64,000 nt of DNA from Pseudomonas lutea (GTDB lineage Bacteria; Pseudomonadota; Gammaproteobacteria; Pseudomonadales; Pseudomonadaceae). Position numbers and translations under genes: made by a program. Shown in pieces: positions 1 through 9,217 of the stretch (position 1 is the first letter of the stretch; each line of letters starts with the position of its first letter). Where the stretch lies: NCBI RefSeq assembly GCF_000759445.1, contig NZ_JRMB01000001.1, positions 744,001 to 808,000 on the forward strand, written 5' to 3'. The notes beneath the pieces are model-generated. The model searched no databases. It was not told where the DNA came from and saw only the letters and a list, made by a program, of their open reading frames with translations.

Positions 1-436
1 GCGCGGCGTCGAACCCTTCGGCAATCAGATCAACAGAGGCGTCGGACAGGTGCAAATCCACCGACAGCTCGGGGTACTGGCGCATCAGGATCGGCAGCAG
101 CGGGGCGACCCAGCGCACGCCGAACGCCAGTGGCACCGCGAGCCGCACTTGCCCGCGGGGCAACATCGAAAGGTCTTGCGCCCGGGATTCAAGCGCTTCG
201 GCCTGGCGGCATATGTCTCCGGCCTGGGCGGCCAGGCTTGCGCCGAATTCCGTCAAGGCCAGTTGCCGGGACGTACGGTTGAACAGTCGCCCGCCCAAGC
301 GCTCCTCCAGCCGTGCCACGGCACGCGATACGGTCGGCACTGACACGCCCGTCACCCTGGCGGCTGCGGCAAACGACCCTTCCTCCGCCACCTTGGCGAA
401 CAAGGCCAATCCTTCAAAATCCGGTAATTTGCTCAC
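1..436 (-). CDS. LysR-family transcriptional regulator, C-terminally cut by window edge
   Basis: Reading leftwards from a GTG at 436, the frame stays open to base 1 and encodes about 145 residues. It begins V/M-SKLPDFEGLALF. A LysR winged helix-turn-helix fills roughly residues 5-65 (SFAAAARVTGVSVPTVSRAVARL, then LFNRTSRQLALTEFG), followed by the start of the effector-binding domain (GQVRLAVPLAFGVRWVAPLL). No in-frame ATG is seen upstream, so GTG is the likely start; the ribosome site is weak. The gene diverges from the dehydrogenase at 547, and a perfect 7-7-7 inverted repeat lies between them, so it probably regulates that gene and itself. The rest of the effector domain lies left of the window, so the ligand cannot be guessed. 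Confidence 0.85.
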   Translation of the reverse strand, partial: MSKLPDFEGLALFAKVAEEGSFAAAARVTGVSVPTVSRAVARLEERLGGRLFNRTSRQLALTEFGASLAAQAGDICRQAEALESRAQDLSMLPRGQVRLAVPLAFGVRWVAPLLPILMRQYPELSVDLHLSDASVDLIAEGFDAA

Positions 437-442
437 TTCAAA

Positions 443-463
443 TCTGCAATGATGAGTTGCAGA
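443..463. promoter_or_regulatory. Inverted repeat, probable LysR operator
   Basis: TCTGCAA and TTGCAGA form a perfect 7-bp inverted repeat separated by 7 bases. The site starts 7 bases upstream of the GTG of the LysR gene and about 85 bases before the divergent dehydrogenase. The spacing fits the T-N11-A type of palindrome bound by LysR proteins. Assignment is inferred from position. Confidence 0.55.
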
Positions 464-546
464 GGATTCTATTTTGAAAAGATCACCGGGTCGATATGCT
501 CGTTTCACATCCTCATCAACACATTGAAACGCGCAGGAGAACTACC

Positions 547-1299
547 ATGAGTCACAGACTTGACGGCAAAATCGCCCTGGTTACCGGCGGCACATCTGGC
601 ATTGGCCTTGCCACCGCAAAGCGCTTCGCCGGAGAAGGCGCTTATGTCTATATCACTGGCCGTCGTCAGGCCGAACTGGACGCAGCCGTAGCAGCGGTTG
701 GAAACGCCACGGGCGTTCAGGTGGATTCAACCAGCCTTGAGCAACTCGACGGGCTGTACCGGAAGATCAGCGCCGAGAAAGGTCACCTAGACGTGCTATT
801 CGTCAACGCAGGCGGCGGGTCGATGCTGCCGCTGGGTGACATCAGCGAAGCGCAATATCAGAACACCTTTGACCGTAACGTGAAAGGGCTGTTGTTTACG
901 GTCCAGAAAGCGCTTCCGGTCCTGGCCAGAGGGGCTTCGATCATCCTCACTGGCTCGACCGCCGCCAGCATGGGCACGCCTGCTTTCAGCGTGTACGCCG
1001 CGTCCAAAGCTGCGGTTCGGTCGTTCGCCCGCAACTGGATGCTGGACCTGAAAGACCGCAATGTGCGCATCAACACGTTGACCCCCGGCGCGACAAGAAC
1101 GCCTGGCCTGGTAGGCCTTGCGGGACCGGATGCTGACCAGCAACAGGGGCTGCTTGACCATATCGCCTCGCAGATACCGATGGGGCGGGTCGGTGAGCCG
1201 GAGGAAATTGCCGCAGCCGCGCTGTTCCTCGCCTCGGACGATGCAAGCTACGTCAACGGTACCGAGCTGTTTGTCGACGGCGGGCAAGCGCAGGTTTGA
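547..1299 (+). CDS. SDR-family NAD(P)-dependent oxidoreductase
   Basis: A 250-residue classical short-chain dehydrogenase of usual length. The cofactor motif VTGGTSGIG is at about residues 11-19, the NAG motif follows FVNAG, the catalytic Ser sits in ILTGST and the Tyr/Lys pair is in YAASKAAV. The C-terminal [18 protein letters not shown] ending is typical of this family. The ATG at 547 is chosen because it has a good AGGAGA site 6-7 bases upstream; an in-frame start at 496 would add a non-conserved leader. Substrate is unknown. The divergent LysR gene and the palindrome between them suggest induction by a small molecule. Confidence 0.9.
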   Translation: MSHRLDGKIALVTGGTSGIGLATAKRFAGEGAYVYITGRRQAELDAAVAAVGNATGVQVDSTSLEQLDGLYRKISAEKGHLDVLFVNAGGGSMLPLGDISEAQYQNTFDRNVKGLLFTVQKALPVLARGASIILTGSTAASMGTPAFSVYAASKAAVRSFARNWMLDLKDRNVRINTLTPGATRTPGLVGLAGPDADQQQGLLDHIASQIPMGRVGEPEEIAAAALFLASDDASYVNGTELFVDGGQAQV

Positions 1300-1343
1300 T
1301 CGCTCGCTCGCCTGAGGGGACACGTTTAGCTTCTGAAATCAGT

Positions 1344-1374
1344 GACGCCAGGCTTCCTTGTGATGCCTGGCGTC
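1344..1374. terminator. Stem-loop after SDR gene
   Basis: GACGCCAGGC and GCCTGGCGTC form a perfect 10-bp stem with an 11-base loop. It lies between the end of the dehydrogenase and the convergent secreted-protein gene. There is no strong U-run, so it may be a weak or bidirectional terminator. Confidence 0.4.
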
Positions 1375-1422
1375 GCTTTGAGCGCTGATCAGTCCGGGCA
1401 GTTTTTCATCCGCCACCGGTGG

Positions 1423-1872
1423 TTACTTCAAGCCCGGGGGCAACTCGGAAGGCGAGCAGTGGTTGAAGGCGGTAGCAGTTTTGCCCTGCTTGAACACGAA
1501 TTTGCCTGGGTTAACCACCGTAACGTCCATACGTTCATTCACAAAAGGCGCCGGGCCTGCGCCTGCGTCGATGCAGCGCTGCGCAACGGTATAAGTCGTG
1601 CCTTTCTTGCCCTGCACTTGCAGAACACAGCCATGCGTATGCGCCGTACTCAAACCCTTGCCGTCATACTGCTTGATCCCGGCGTTCGCCGGATTCTGGC
1701 ATGTCTGCGATGCGTCTACGTAGATGCCGTGCTTGAGCGGCAGGGTGTCGGCGGCAAACGAGCAGGGCGATATCAGCGTCAGGAGCGCGGAGGCTGCGAA
1801 AGCGGTGGACCTTCGTTTCGGCGAGCTGCGCGGGAGGCGGCGGTGACTGTTCACGGGTGCTCGAGGATGCAT
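1423..1872 (-). CDS. Small secreted protein of unknown function
   Basis: I do not recognise the family. The ATG at 1872 gives 149 residues: a basic N-terminus (RRLPRSSPKRR), a hydrophobic stretch (AFAASALLTLISPCSFA) and an AFA/AD-type cleavage region. This predicts export to the periplasm and a mature protein of about 110 residues. The mature part has three cysteines (in SQTCQNP, HGCVLQV and QRCIDAG) plus one near the C-terminus (NHCSPSE), which could form two disulfides. Upstream in-frame starts exist and the exact start is uncertain. The gene is monocistronic, convergent with the dehydrogenase and divergent from tRNA-Leu. Confidence 0.65.
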   Translation of the reverse strand: MHPRAPVNSHRRLPRSSPKRRSTAFAASALLTLISPCSFAADTLPLKHGIYVDASQTCQNPANAGIKQYDGKGLSTAHTHGCVLQVQGKKGTTYTVAQRCIDAGAGPAPFVNERMDVTVVNPGKFVFKQGKTATAFNHCSPSELPPGLK

Positions 1873-2057
1873 AGGGTAGGGCCTGATCGGGGTGGATAAA
1901 TGCCTGACGGGGCTATGATGGGCGGGGCGGGTGCCGGGGCAACACAATGAATTGGGCCCCCTTGGTTTGCAAGACCGGGGCGTGAGACCTCTTGCCTTGT
2001 CGCAACCCGAAGCGAGCCTGAAGCAAGGTAACCGATTGAAATCAGAACGCTTTGGCC

Positions 2058-2086
2058 TTGCCTCACCGACCGCGGGTGTATATATT
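2058..2086 (+). promoter_or_regulatory. Probable promoter of tRNA-Leu
   Basis: TTGCCT at 2058-2063 and TATATT at 2081-2086 are separated by 17 bases, about 64 bases before the mature tRNA. The bases after the -10 are CCCCGC, a GC-rich discriminator like those of stringently controlled stable-RNA promoters. Assigned by eye. Confidence 0.45.
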
Positions 2087-2149
2087 CCCCGCTCTTGTCA
2101 GCTGACCTCGCGACACGGTTTGTGAAGGTTCAGCATCAGAAGTGCTACC

Positions 2150-2236
2150 GCCCTGATGGTGAAATTGGTAGACACACCGGACTTAAAATCCGTCGTCCGA
2201 AAGGATGTGCCGGTTCGACTCCGGCTCGGGGCACCA
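2150..2236 (+). tRNA. tRNA-Leu (anticodon TAA)
   Basis: An 87-base class II tRNA with encoded CCA. The acceptor arm GCCCTGA pairs with TCGGGGC. The D-arm contains TGGTAGACAC, the anticodon loop is CTTAAAA with anticodon TAA, a long variable arm follows, and GGTTCGACTCC is the T-arm. It is transcribed away from the secreted-protein gene and ends in a strong terminator. No flanking direct repeat suggesting an integrated element is visible in the window. Confidence 0.97.
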
Positions 2237-2245
2237 TTTAAAATC

Positions 2246-2279
2246 AGGCGCTTACGGATCAATCCGAAGCGCCTTTTTT
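2246..2279 (+). terminator. Rho-independent terminator of tRNA-Leu
   Basis: GGCGCTT and AAGCGCC form the stem, extended inward by CGGA/TCCG after a one-base mismatch, and are followed by TTTTTT. It begins 10 bases after the CCA end. Confidence 0.9.
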
Positions 2280-2414
2280 GTGTCTGAGTTTCCGCAATCC
2301 TCCAACATTGCCGCAAATTCCCGCCTAGCTCAGCCGCAACAAAGCGCCACCGCGCGGTTGACCCAGACGTCTCCGATTCCAAATCCCGCATTGCGCGTTG
2401 CTCTCACAACCGTG

Positions 2415-2438
2415 TTCGCCAGCAAGCCGGCTCCTACA
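2415..2438. repeat. Single REP element
   Basis: One copy of the palindromic element whose reverse complement reads TGTAGGAGCCGGCTTGCTGG then CGAA. The same 24-mer recurs near 24.6-24.8 kb and 34.8-35.3 kb. It sits between the tRNA terminator and the 3' end of the UvrA-like gene. Confidence 0.85.
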
Positions 2439-2502
2439 GGGCGGCGTGCTGAACGTCTTCATCCAGTGATTGACCCGCGCGGGCAATGAATGACGCCGGG
2501 CC

Positions 2503-5172
2503 TCAAGCCTCCCCACCCAGCACCTTGCTCAGGAACGGCGCCGTCCGGCTGTCCGCCACCCGGGCGACTTCTTCGGGCGTGCCGCAGGCCACGACGTTGC
2601 CGCCCTTGTCCCCGGCGCCCGGGCCGATGTCGATGACCCAGTCACTTTGCGCCACAACGCGCATTTCATGCTCCACCACGATGACGCTGTGCCCGCCGTC
2701 AACCAGCGCGTTCAGCTGCGTAAGCAGGCGGTCTACGTCAGTGGGGTGCAGGCCAGTGGTGGGCTCGTCGAGGACGTAAAGTGTGGCGCCGCGTTGGTTA
2801 CGCTGCAGCTCGGTTGCCAGCTTGATGCGCTGGGCTTCGCCGCCGGACAACTCAGTGGCTGGCTGGCCGAGCCGCAGGTAGCCCAGGCCGATGTCGCGCA
2901 GCACGGTCAGCGAACGCAGAACGCCCGGCTGCTCGGCGAACACGTCCACCGCTTGCTCGACGGTGAGCTGCAACACATCGGCGATGCTCAGCGCGTTCCA
3001 GCGGATGGCGAGTGTGTCCGGGTTGTAGCGCGCGCCATGACAGGTCGGGCAGGGCGCGTAAACGCTGGGCATGAAGAGCAATTCAACGCTGACGAACCCT
3101 TCGCCTTCACACACCGGGCAGCGGCCCTTGGCGACGTTGAACGAGAATTGCCCGGCATCGTAGCCAGCCTTCTGCGCCGCGGGGGTGGCGGCAAACAGTT
3201 TGCGGACGTTGTCGAACAGCCCGGTGTAGGTCGCCAGATTGGAGCGCGGCGTGCGGCCAATGGGTTTTTGATCGACCTGCACCAGCCGCTTGATAGAGGC
3301 CAGCCCGCCAGCAATGTGCCCGCCGGTGGGCTGAGGCGCATCATCTTCGAGGCTGGACTCTTCCTGATCGGTCTCGACCGCAGGCCGGCCGAGCGCGGCA
3401 CCCACCAGCTCCAGAAGCGCCTGGCTGACCAGGCTGGATTTGCCCGAGCCGGAAATACCCGTGACCGATGTAAAACAGCCCAACGGAAATTCCGCGCTCA
3501 GCTCGGTGAGATTGTTGCGGGTGATGCCTTCCAGACGTAGCCAGTCGGTGGCAGGCCTTCTTTCGGCCCTCAGCTCGGTGTGCGAGGCAAATAGATGCTT
3601 GCCCGTTTGTGACGCTTCGACCTTGGCCAGGCCTTCAGGTGGGCCGCTGTACAGCACGTGGCCGCCATGCTCACCGGCAGCCGGCCCGACGTCGATCAGC
3701 CAGTCAGCACGGCGCATGGTTTCCAGATCATGCTCGACCACAAACAGCGAATTGCCGGACGCCTTGAGCTGCTGCAATGCCGCGAACAGCGCCTCGCTGT
3801 CGGCGGGGTGCAGGCCTGCCGAGGGTTCATCCAGCACGTAAATGACGCCGAACAGTTGCGAGCCCAGTTGCGTCGCCAGCCGCAGGCGCTGCAGTTCGCC
3901 CGACGACAGCGAGGGCGTGCTGCGATCAAGGGCCAGGTAGCCCAGGCCCAGCTCGGTCAGGGTGCTGACCCGCGCCAGCAGGTCCTGGGCGATGCGCTGG
4001 GCCGCGAGGCGCTTCTCGACGGAGAGGTTCGGGGTTGCGCGCACGTCTGGCGCCGCGTCATGGCCCGAGCCACCGGCGTCGATCCTTTTCTTGCGCGCAC
4101 TGGCCCTCAGCTTGGGGTCGAGAACTGCGTTGTTGGACGCATCATCGAATTGCCCGGCGGCGACGGGGCGCAGTACCTCCGCCAGCCGCAGCAGGGACAT
4201 CTGCGACAGCTCACCAATGTCGAGACCGGCGAACGTGACGGACAAGGCCTCGCGTTTCAGTCGCTTGCCCTCGCACAGCGGGCAGGGACTGCCACGCATG
4301 AACCGTGCAACGCGCTTCTTCATCAGTGCGCTCTGGGTGGTCGCAAAGGTGTGCTGCACATACCGACGAGCGCCCGTGAACGTGCCCTGATAGCTGGGCT
4401 CGACCTTGCGTTTGATCGCCAGAAGGGTTTCTGCCGGAGTCAACCCGGCATAGACCGGCGCCGTGGGCTGTTCGTCAGTGAACAGAATCCAGTCCCGGTC
4501 CTTCTTCGGCAGGTCCCGCCACGGGGTATCGACGTCGTAACCCAGCGTCACCAGAATGTCGCGCTGGTTTTGGCCGCCCCAGGCAAGAGGCCAGGCGGCG
4601 ATCGCGCGTTGGCGGATGGTCAGCGAGTCGTCCGGGACCATCAACTCTTCAGGCACCTCGTAGACCCGGCCCAGTCCATGGCATTCCGGGCAAGCGCCCT
4701 GGGGCAGGTTGGGGGAGAAGTCCTCGGCGTAGAGCATCGGCTGCCCCGGCGGGTAGCTGCCGGCGCGCGAATAGAGCATGCGAATCAGGCTGGAAAGGGT
4801 GGTGACACTGCCCACCGAAGAGCGCGTGCTCGGTGTACCGCGTTGCTGTTGCAGCGCGACGGCGGGTGGCAAGCCTTCGATGGAGTCGACGTCCGGTACG
4901 CCGACCTGATCGATCAGGCGTCTGGCATACGGCGCGACGGATTCGAAATAGCGCCGCTGGGCTTCCGCATACAGCGTGGAAAACGCCAGTGAGGATTTGC
5001 CCGAGCCCGAGACGCCGGTGAAGACCACCAGCGCGTCGCGGGGGATGTCGACGTCAACATCCTTGAGATTATGCTCCCGGGCACCGCGGACCCGGACGAA
5101 TCCGGGAAGGTCGGGGTCAACAGTGAAAGAGGATGGGCGAGCGTCGTCTGGCGTGCGTGGAGCAGTGGTCAT
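2503..5172 (-). CDS. Class II UvrA-like excinuclease ATPase
   Basis: An 889-residue protein with the duplicated ABC ATPase plan of UvrA: Walker A GVSGSGKSS near residue 53 and GISGSGKSS in the second half, signatures LSSGELQRLRLA and LSGGEAQRIKLA, and Walker B motifs VLDEPSAGLHP and VLDEPTTGLHP. Zinc-module cysteine pairs are visible (CPECHG, CPLCEG, CPVCEG, CPTCHG). It is shorter than housekeeping UvrA (about 940) and appears to lack most of the UvrB-binding insertion, as in UvrA2 paralogues linked to DNA-damage tolerance. It lies 36 bases after the acidic 57-residue gene and is probably the last gene of the topoisomerase IB operon. Confidence 0.92.
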   Translation of the reverse strand: MTTAPRTPDDARPSSFTVDPDLPGFVRVRGAREHNLKDVDVDIPRDALVVFTGVSGSGKSSLAFSTLYAEAQRRYFESVAPYARRLIDQVGVPDVDSIEGLPPAVALQQQRGTPSTRSSVGSVTTLSSLIRMLYSRAGSYPPGQPMLYAEDFSPNLPQGACPECHGLGRVYEVPEELMVPDDSLTIRQRAIAAWPLAWGGQNQRDILVTLGYDVDTPWRDLPKKDRDWILFTDEQPTAPVYAGLTPAETLLAIKRKVEPSYQGTFTGARRYVQHTFATTQSALMKKRVARFMRGSPCPLCEGKRLKREALSVTFAGLDIGELSQMSLLRLAEVLRPVAAGQFDDASNNAVLDPKLRASARKKRIDAGGSGHDAAPDVRATPNLSVEKRLAAQRIAQDLLARVSTLTELGLGYLALDRSTPSLSSGELQRLRLATQLGSQLFGVIYVLDEPSAGLHPADSEALFAALQQLKASGNSLFVVEHDLETMRRADWLIDVGPAAGEHGGHVLYSGPPEGLAKVEASQTGKHLFASHTELRAERRPATDWLRLEGITRNNLTELSAEFPLGCFTSVTGISGSGKSSLVSQALLELVGAALGRPAVETDQEESSLEDDAPQPTGGHIAGGLASIKRLVQVDQKPIGRTPRSNLATYTGLFDNVRKLFAATPAAQKAGYDAGQFSFNVAKGRCPVCEGEGFVSVELLFMPSVYAPCPTCHGARYNPDTLAIRWNALSIADVLQLTVEQAVDVFAEQPGVLRSLTVLRDIGLGYLRLGQPATELSGGEAQRIKLATELQRNQRGATLYVLDEPTTGLHPTDVDRLLTQLNALVDGGHSVIVVEHEMRVVAQSDWVIDIGPGAGDKGGNVVACGTPEEVARVADSRTAPFLSKVLGGEA

Positions 5173-5208
5173 GGGTGAGGCCTTTGAATCCGGGAAAGCG
5201 GGAGCGGT

Positions 5209-5382
5209 TTACTCAGCGAGGGGCACTTTGGGCGTGTGGCCGGCGTCGTCGTGTTCACCGCCGGTCAGCGGTTCGTCTTCGCGGACGTCGTCGGTGCGCT
5301 CGCGGTCGTCGGCAACGTCGGCGGGACGCGCGTCCGGGTCATTGAGCTTTTCGCCAGGGATGTGGGCGTTATCGGGTTTCAT
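5209..5382 (-). CDS. Acidic 57-residue protein coupled to topoisomerase IB
   Basis: A short gene starting MKPDNAHIPGEKL and ending PKVPLAE. It has 11 Asp and 6 Glu against 7 Lys/Arg, no aromatic residue and no Cys, so it is probably disordered. Its ATG overlaps the topoisomerase stop codon as ATGA and is preceded by AGGAGA within the 3' end of that gene, which strongly supports translation by coupling. UvrA2 follows 36 bases later. I do not recognise a family. Charge and context suggest a partner or DNA-mimic-like modulator of the neighbouring DNA enzymes, but that is inference. Confidence 0.72.
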   Translation of the reverse strand: MKPDNAHIPGEKLNDPDARPADVADDRERTDDVREDEPLTGGEHDDAGHTPKVPLAE

Positions 5383-6449
5383 GATGTTTCTCCTGCCAGT
5401 TCTTCTGATGCTTCACGAATGACTTCTGCAGCCTGCAGGCCCTGAAGGAAACCGGCCAGCGCGACTTCCTCCATGCGCAGGCCTTTGCGCTGCCGGATGC
5501 GCGGCAATTTGGCGAGCTCGCCGACCGCAAAGGCTTCGAGCACTGCCGGGTGGATGTAGCACTTGCGGCACACCGCCGGGGTATTGCCCAGCAGGCGCGC
5601 CACCTCCTTGACCATGGACACGACGTGCTTCTTCGCGTCGGCTTCCGGCTCCCAGTGCAACTTGCGCAGGGTCGCCAGGGCCATCGCACTGCCGGCCCAG
5701 GTGCGGTAGTCCTTGGCGGTGAAATCGGCACCGGTCAGCTTGTGCAGGTACTGATTGATGTCGTGGGAGGAGACGGAATGCCGCTGGCCGTCGTCGTCCA
5801 GGTACTGGAACAGGTTTTGACCGGGCAATTCCATGCAGCGCTTGATGATGTTCGCCAGGCGCCGGTCGGTGACGCTGAGCCGGTGCTCGACCCCGCTTTT
5901 GCCGCGAAACTCGAAATAAATCTTGCTGCCTTTGACGTCCACGTGTTTGTTGCGCAGCGTGGTCAGGCCGTACGAGCGATTGTCCCGCGCATACTGACTG
6001 TTGCCGATACGGATCAGCGTCTGATCGAGCAGCGACAACACCGCCGCCATGACTTTCTCGCGGCCCATGCCGGGCTTGGCCAACTGGGTTTCCAGCTGCT
6101 TGCGTACTTTGGGCAGCGCCTTGCCGAAGGCAATCATCCGCGAGTATTTGTTCTCGTCGCGGATCTCGCGCCAGCGCGGATGGTAGCGATACTGCTTGCG
6201 CCCACGTGCATCGCGGCCGGTGGCTTGCAAGTGGCCCTGGCGGTCAGCGCAGATCCACACGTCGGTGTAGGCCGGCGGGATCACCAGCGCATTGATGCGC
6301 TTGATCTCGTCCTCGTCGCGGATACGCTGGCCGTCGGTGTCGAAATAGGCAAATTTGCCGCGCAGGATCTTGCGGCTGAAGCCCGGCTGGCTGTCATCGA
6401 CGTAGTGCAAATCTTTGGGCAAATCTTCGCTGTGGATGGTGTCCGGCAT
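5379..6449 (-). CDS. DNA topoisomerase IB (poxvirus/bacterial type)
   Basis: From the ATG at 6449 the product has 356 residues and matches bacterial type IB topoisomerases, which relax supercoils by a 3'-phosphotyrosyl nick. Catalytic residues can be placed by analogy with vaccinia enzyme: Arg147 (IRIGNSQY), Lys184 (EFRGKSG), Arg249 (KDYRTWAGS) and Tyr298 (CRKCYIHP). The N-terminal segment LPKDLHYVDDSQPGFSRK is also conserved in the family. An in-frame ATG at 6482 would add 11 residues; the downstream start has an AGGA about 10 bases upstream and matches the usual N-terminus. First gene of a likely three-gene operon with the acidic protein and UvrA2. Confidence 0.93.
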   Translation of the reverse strand: MPDTIHSEDLPKDLHYVDDSQPGFSRKILRGKFAYFDTDGQRIRDEDEIKRINALVIPPAYTDVWICADRQGHLQATGRDARGRKQYRYHPRWREIRDENKYSRMIAFGKALPKVRKQLETQLAKPGMGREKVMAAVLSLLDQTLIRIGNSQYARDNRSYGLTTLRNKHVDVKGSKIYFEFRGKSGVEHRLSVTDRRLANIIKRCMELPGQNLFQYLDDDGQRHSVSSHDINQYLHKLTGADFTAKDYRTWAGSAMALATLRKLHWEPEADAKKHVVSMVKEVARLLGNTPAVCRKCYIHPAVLEAFAVGELAKLPRIRQRKGLRMEEVALAGFLQGLQAAEVIREASEELAGETS

Positions 6450-6545
6450 GAAAGGCAGTCCTGAACGCGGGTCTTGTTGCATTGACCGTTGCGCTGCGCA
6501 GTCGTGCCGAATAATTGCAAAAGAGGCTTTGCGAAGGCCGCCCGG

Positions 6546-7634
6546 TCAGGCGAGCAATGCCACCGATTTGATTTGCGCCCAGAGCCGCTGGCCGGGCTGC
6601 AGCTGCAACTGGTCCCGCGAATAACGGGTAATGCGCGCCAGCAGCGCGGTGCCGTCGGCGTCGAGGCGCACCAGCACATGGGCCGTGTTGTCCGCCGCAA
6701 TCTCCTCGACGACGGTCACCGGCAGGCGATTGAGGATGCTGCTCTGCGCGTCGGGTTGCTGGCTGAGGCTCACGTCTCGCGCCTGCACTTTCAGACGCAG
6801 CGGCTTGCCGGGCAGCAGTGCCGAGTGCGCAACGCGGATACTCAGTTCGCTGCCAGGCAAGCCGACGGTGATCAGCTGGTAGGCGGCGTCGTAAGCCAGC
6901 ACGCTGCCAGCGATGACCACGCCCGCCTCGTCGCCCATGGCCAGCGGCAAATCCAGCCGGGCCAGGGTTTCGCCGATCGGCCCGCTGCCCAGCGCCTTGC
7001 CTTCGCTGAGCAGGACCAGATGGTCGGCCAGCCGGGCCACTTCATCCTGAGCGTGGCTGACGTAAATGATCGGGATATCCAGCTCGTCGTGCAGGCGTTC
7101 GAGGTAGGGCAGGATTTCGCTTTTGCGTTGCGGATCGAGTGCGGCCAGCGGCTCGTCCATCAACAGCAAACGCGGGCTGGTCAAGAGTGCGCGAGCGATA
7201 CCGACCCGCTGGCGCTCGCCACCTGAAAGCGTGTCGGGCGAGCGTTGCAGCAGGTGATCGATCCCCAGCAGCGCGGTCGCCTGCTCCAGCGTTATACGGC
7301 GTTCGCGCTCGGCAATGCGCTTGAAACCGAACCGCAGATTGCCCTCGACGTTCAGGTGCGCAAACAGACTGGCTTCCTGAAAAACGTAGCCCAGGGCGCG
7401 CTGATGTGCAGGCACGAACACCGCGTTGTAGGCGTCCTGCCAGACTTCGCCATTCACCCTGACGTAGCCGCCGGTAGCATTTTGCAGCCCGGCGATGCAG
7501 CGCAGGCACGTGGTCTTGCCGGAGCCGGACGGGCCATAAAGTGCGGTCACGCCGCGCCCGGGCAAGGTCAGGTCCACATTCAACGTGAACCCGGCATAGG
7601 CCAGGTTCAGGCGCACTTCAAGGTTTGAACTCAC
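6546..7634 (-). CDS. modC: Molybdate ABC transporter ATP-binding protein ModC
   Basis: A 362-residue ATPase that energises molybdate import. Walker A is GPSGSGKTT near residue 34, the signature is [15 protein letters not shown], and Walker B is [12 protein letters not shown]. The C-terminal third (from about residue 290: [26 protein letters not shown]) is the TOBE/Mop molybdate-binding domain that distinguishes ModC from other importer ATPases. The start overlaps the modB stop by four bases (ATGA), so the two are translationally coupled. Last gene of modABC. Confidence 0.95.
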   Translation of the reverse strand: MSSNLEVRLNLAYAGFTLNVDLTLPGRGVTALYGPSGSGKTTCLRCIAGLQNATGGYVRVNGEVWQDAYNAVFVPAHQRALGYVFQEASLFAHLNVEGNLRFGFKRIAERERRITLEQATALLGIDHLLQRSPDTLSGGERQRVGIARALLTSPRLLLMDEPLAALDPQRKSEILPYLERLHDELDIPIIYVSHAQDEVARLADHLVLLSEGKALGSGPIGETLARLDLPLAMGDEAGVVIAGSVLAYDAAYQLITVGLPGSELSIRVAHSALLPGKPLRLKVQARDVSLSQQPDAQSSILNRLPVTVVEEIAADNTAHVLVRLDADGTALLARITRYSRDQLQLQPGQRLWAQIKSVALLA

Positions 7635-8317
7635 GCGCTGCTCCAGGGCGATTTGGCCTTGCCGCTGGAGTACAGCGCCAGCAGCACCAGGAAGGAAAAC
7701 ACCAGCATGGCGCCGGCGAGCCAGTGGGCCTGAGCGTACTCCATGGATTCGACGTGGTTGTAGATTTGCGTGGACACCACGCGGGTCTTGTCCGGGATGT
7801 TGCCGCCGATCATCAGCACCACGCCGAATTCGCCGACGGTGTGGGCAAACCCCAGGATGGCGCCGGTGATGAATCCGGGGCGCGCCAGGGGCAGGATCAC
7901 CGAGAAAAAGCTGTCCCAGGGCCCTGCGCGCAACGTCGCGGCAACCTCAAGCGGGCGGGGGCCGATTACCGCGAAAGCGTTCTGCAAGGGCTGCACCACG
8001 AACGGCAAGGAGTACAGCACCGAGCCAATCACCAGCCCGGTAAAGCTGAAGGTCAGCGTGCCGAGCCCCAGCCGCTGGGTCAGTTGCCCGACTGCTCCGT
8101 TGGGCCCCAGCAATAGCAGTAGGTAAAAGCCGATCACCGTGGGCGGCAACACCAGCGGCAATGCCACCACGGCGCCGATCGGGCCCTTGAGCCAGGAACG
8201 CGTGCGCGCCAGCCACAGCGCGATGGGTGTGCCGACGATGAGCAGAATCACCGTCGTCAGGGACGCCAGTTTGAGCGTCAGCCAGATGGCCGCGAAGTCG
8301 GCACTGCCCGGCAGCAT
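7631..8317 (-). CDS. modB: Molybdate ABC transporter permease ModB
   Basis: A 228-residue inner-membrane permease with about five transmembrane helices (for example [16 protein letters not shown] and [17 protein letters not shown]). The EAA loop that contacts ModC reads [22 protein letters not shown]. The [11 protein letters not shown] segment is typical of ModB. Its ATG directly follows the modA TAA with no gap, and its stop overlaps modC. Confidence 0.95.
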   Translation of the reverse strand: MLPGSADFAAIWLTLKLASLTTVILLIVGTPIALWLARTRSWLKGPIGAVVALPLVLPPTVIGFYLLLLLGPNGAVGQLTQRLGLGTLTFSFTGLVIGSVLYSLPFVVQPLQNAFAVIGPRPLEVAATLRAGPWDSFFSVILPLARPGFITGAILGFAHTVGEFGVVLMIGGNIPDKTRVVSTQIYNHVESMEYAQAHWLAGAMLVFSFLVLLALYSSGKAKSPWSSA

Positions 8318-9202
<885 letters not shown>

Positions 9203-9217
9203 CTAATCAACCGCCGG

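Noticed and set aside
2150..2236. tRNA-Leu as an attachment site for an integrated element
   Set aside because: No integrase gene and no direct repeat of the tRNA 3' end were seen. Flanking genes look chromosomal.
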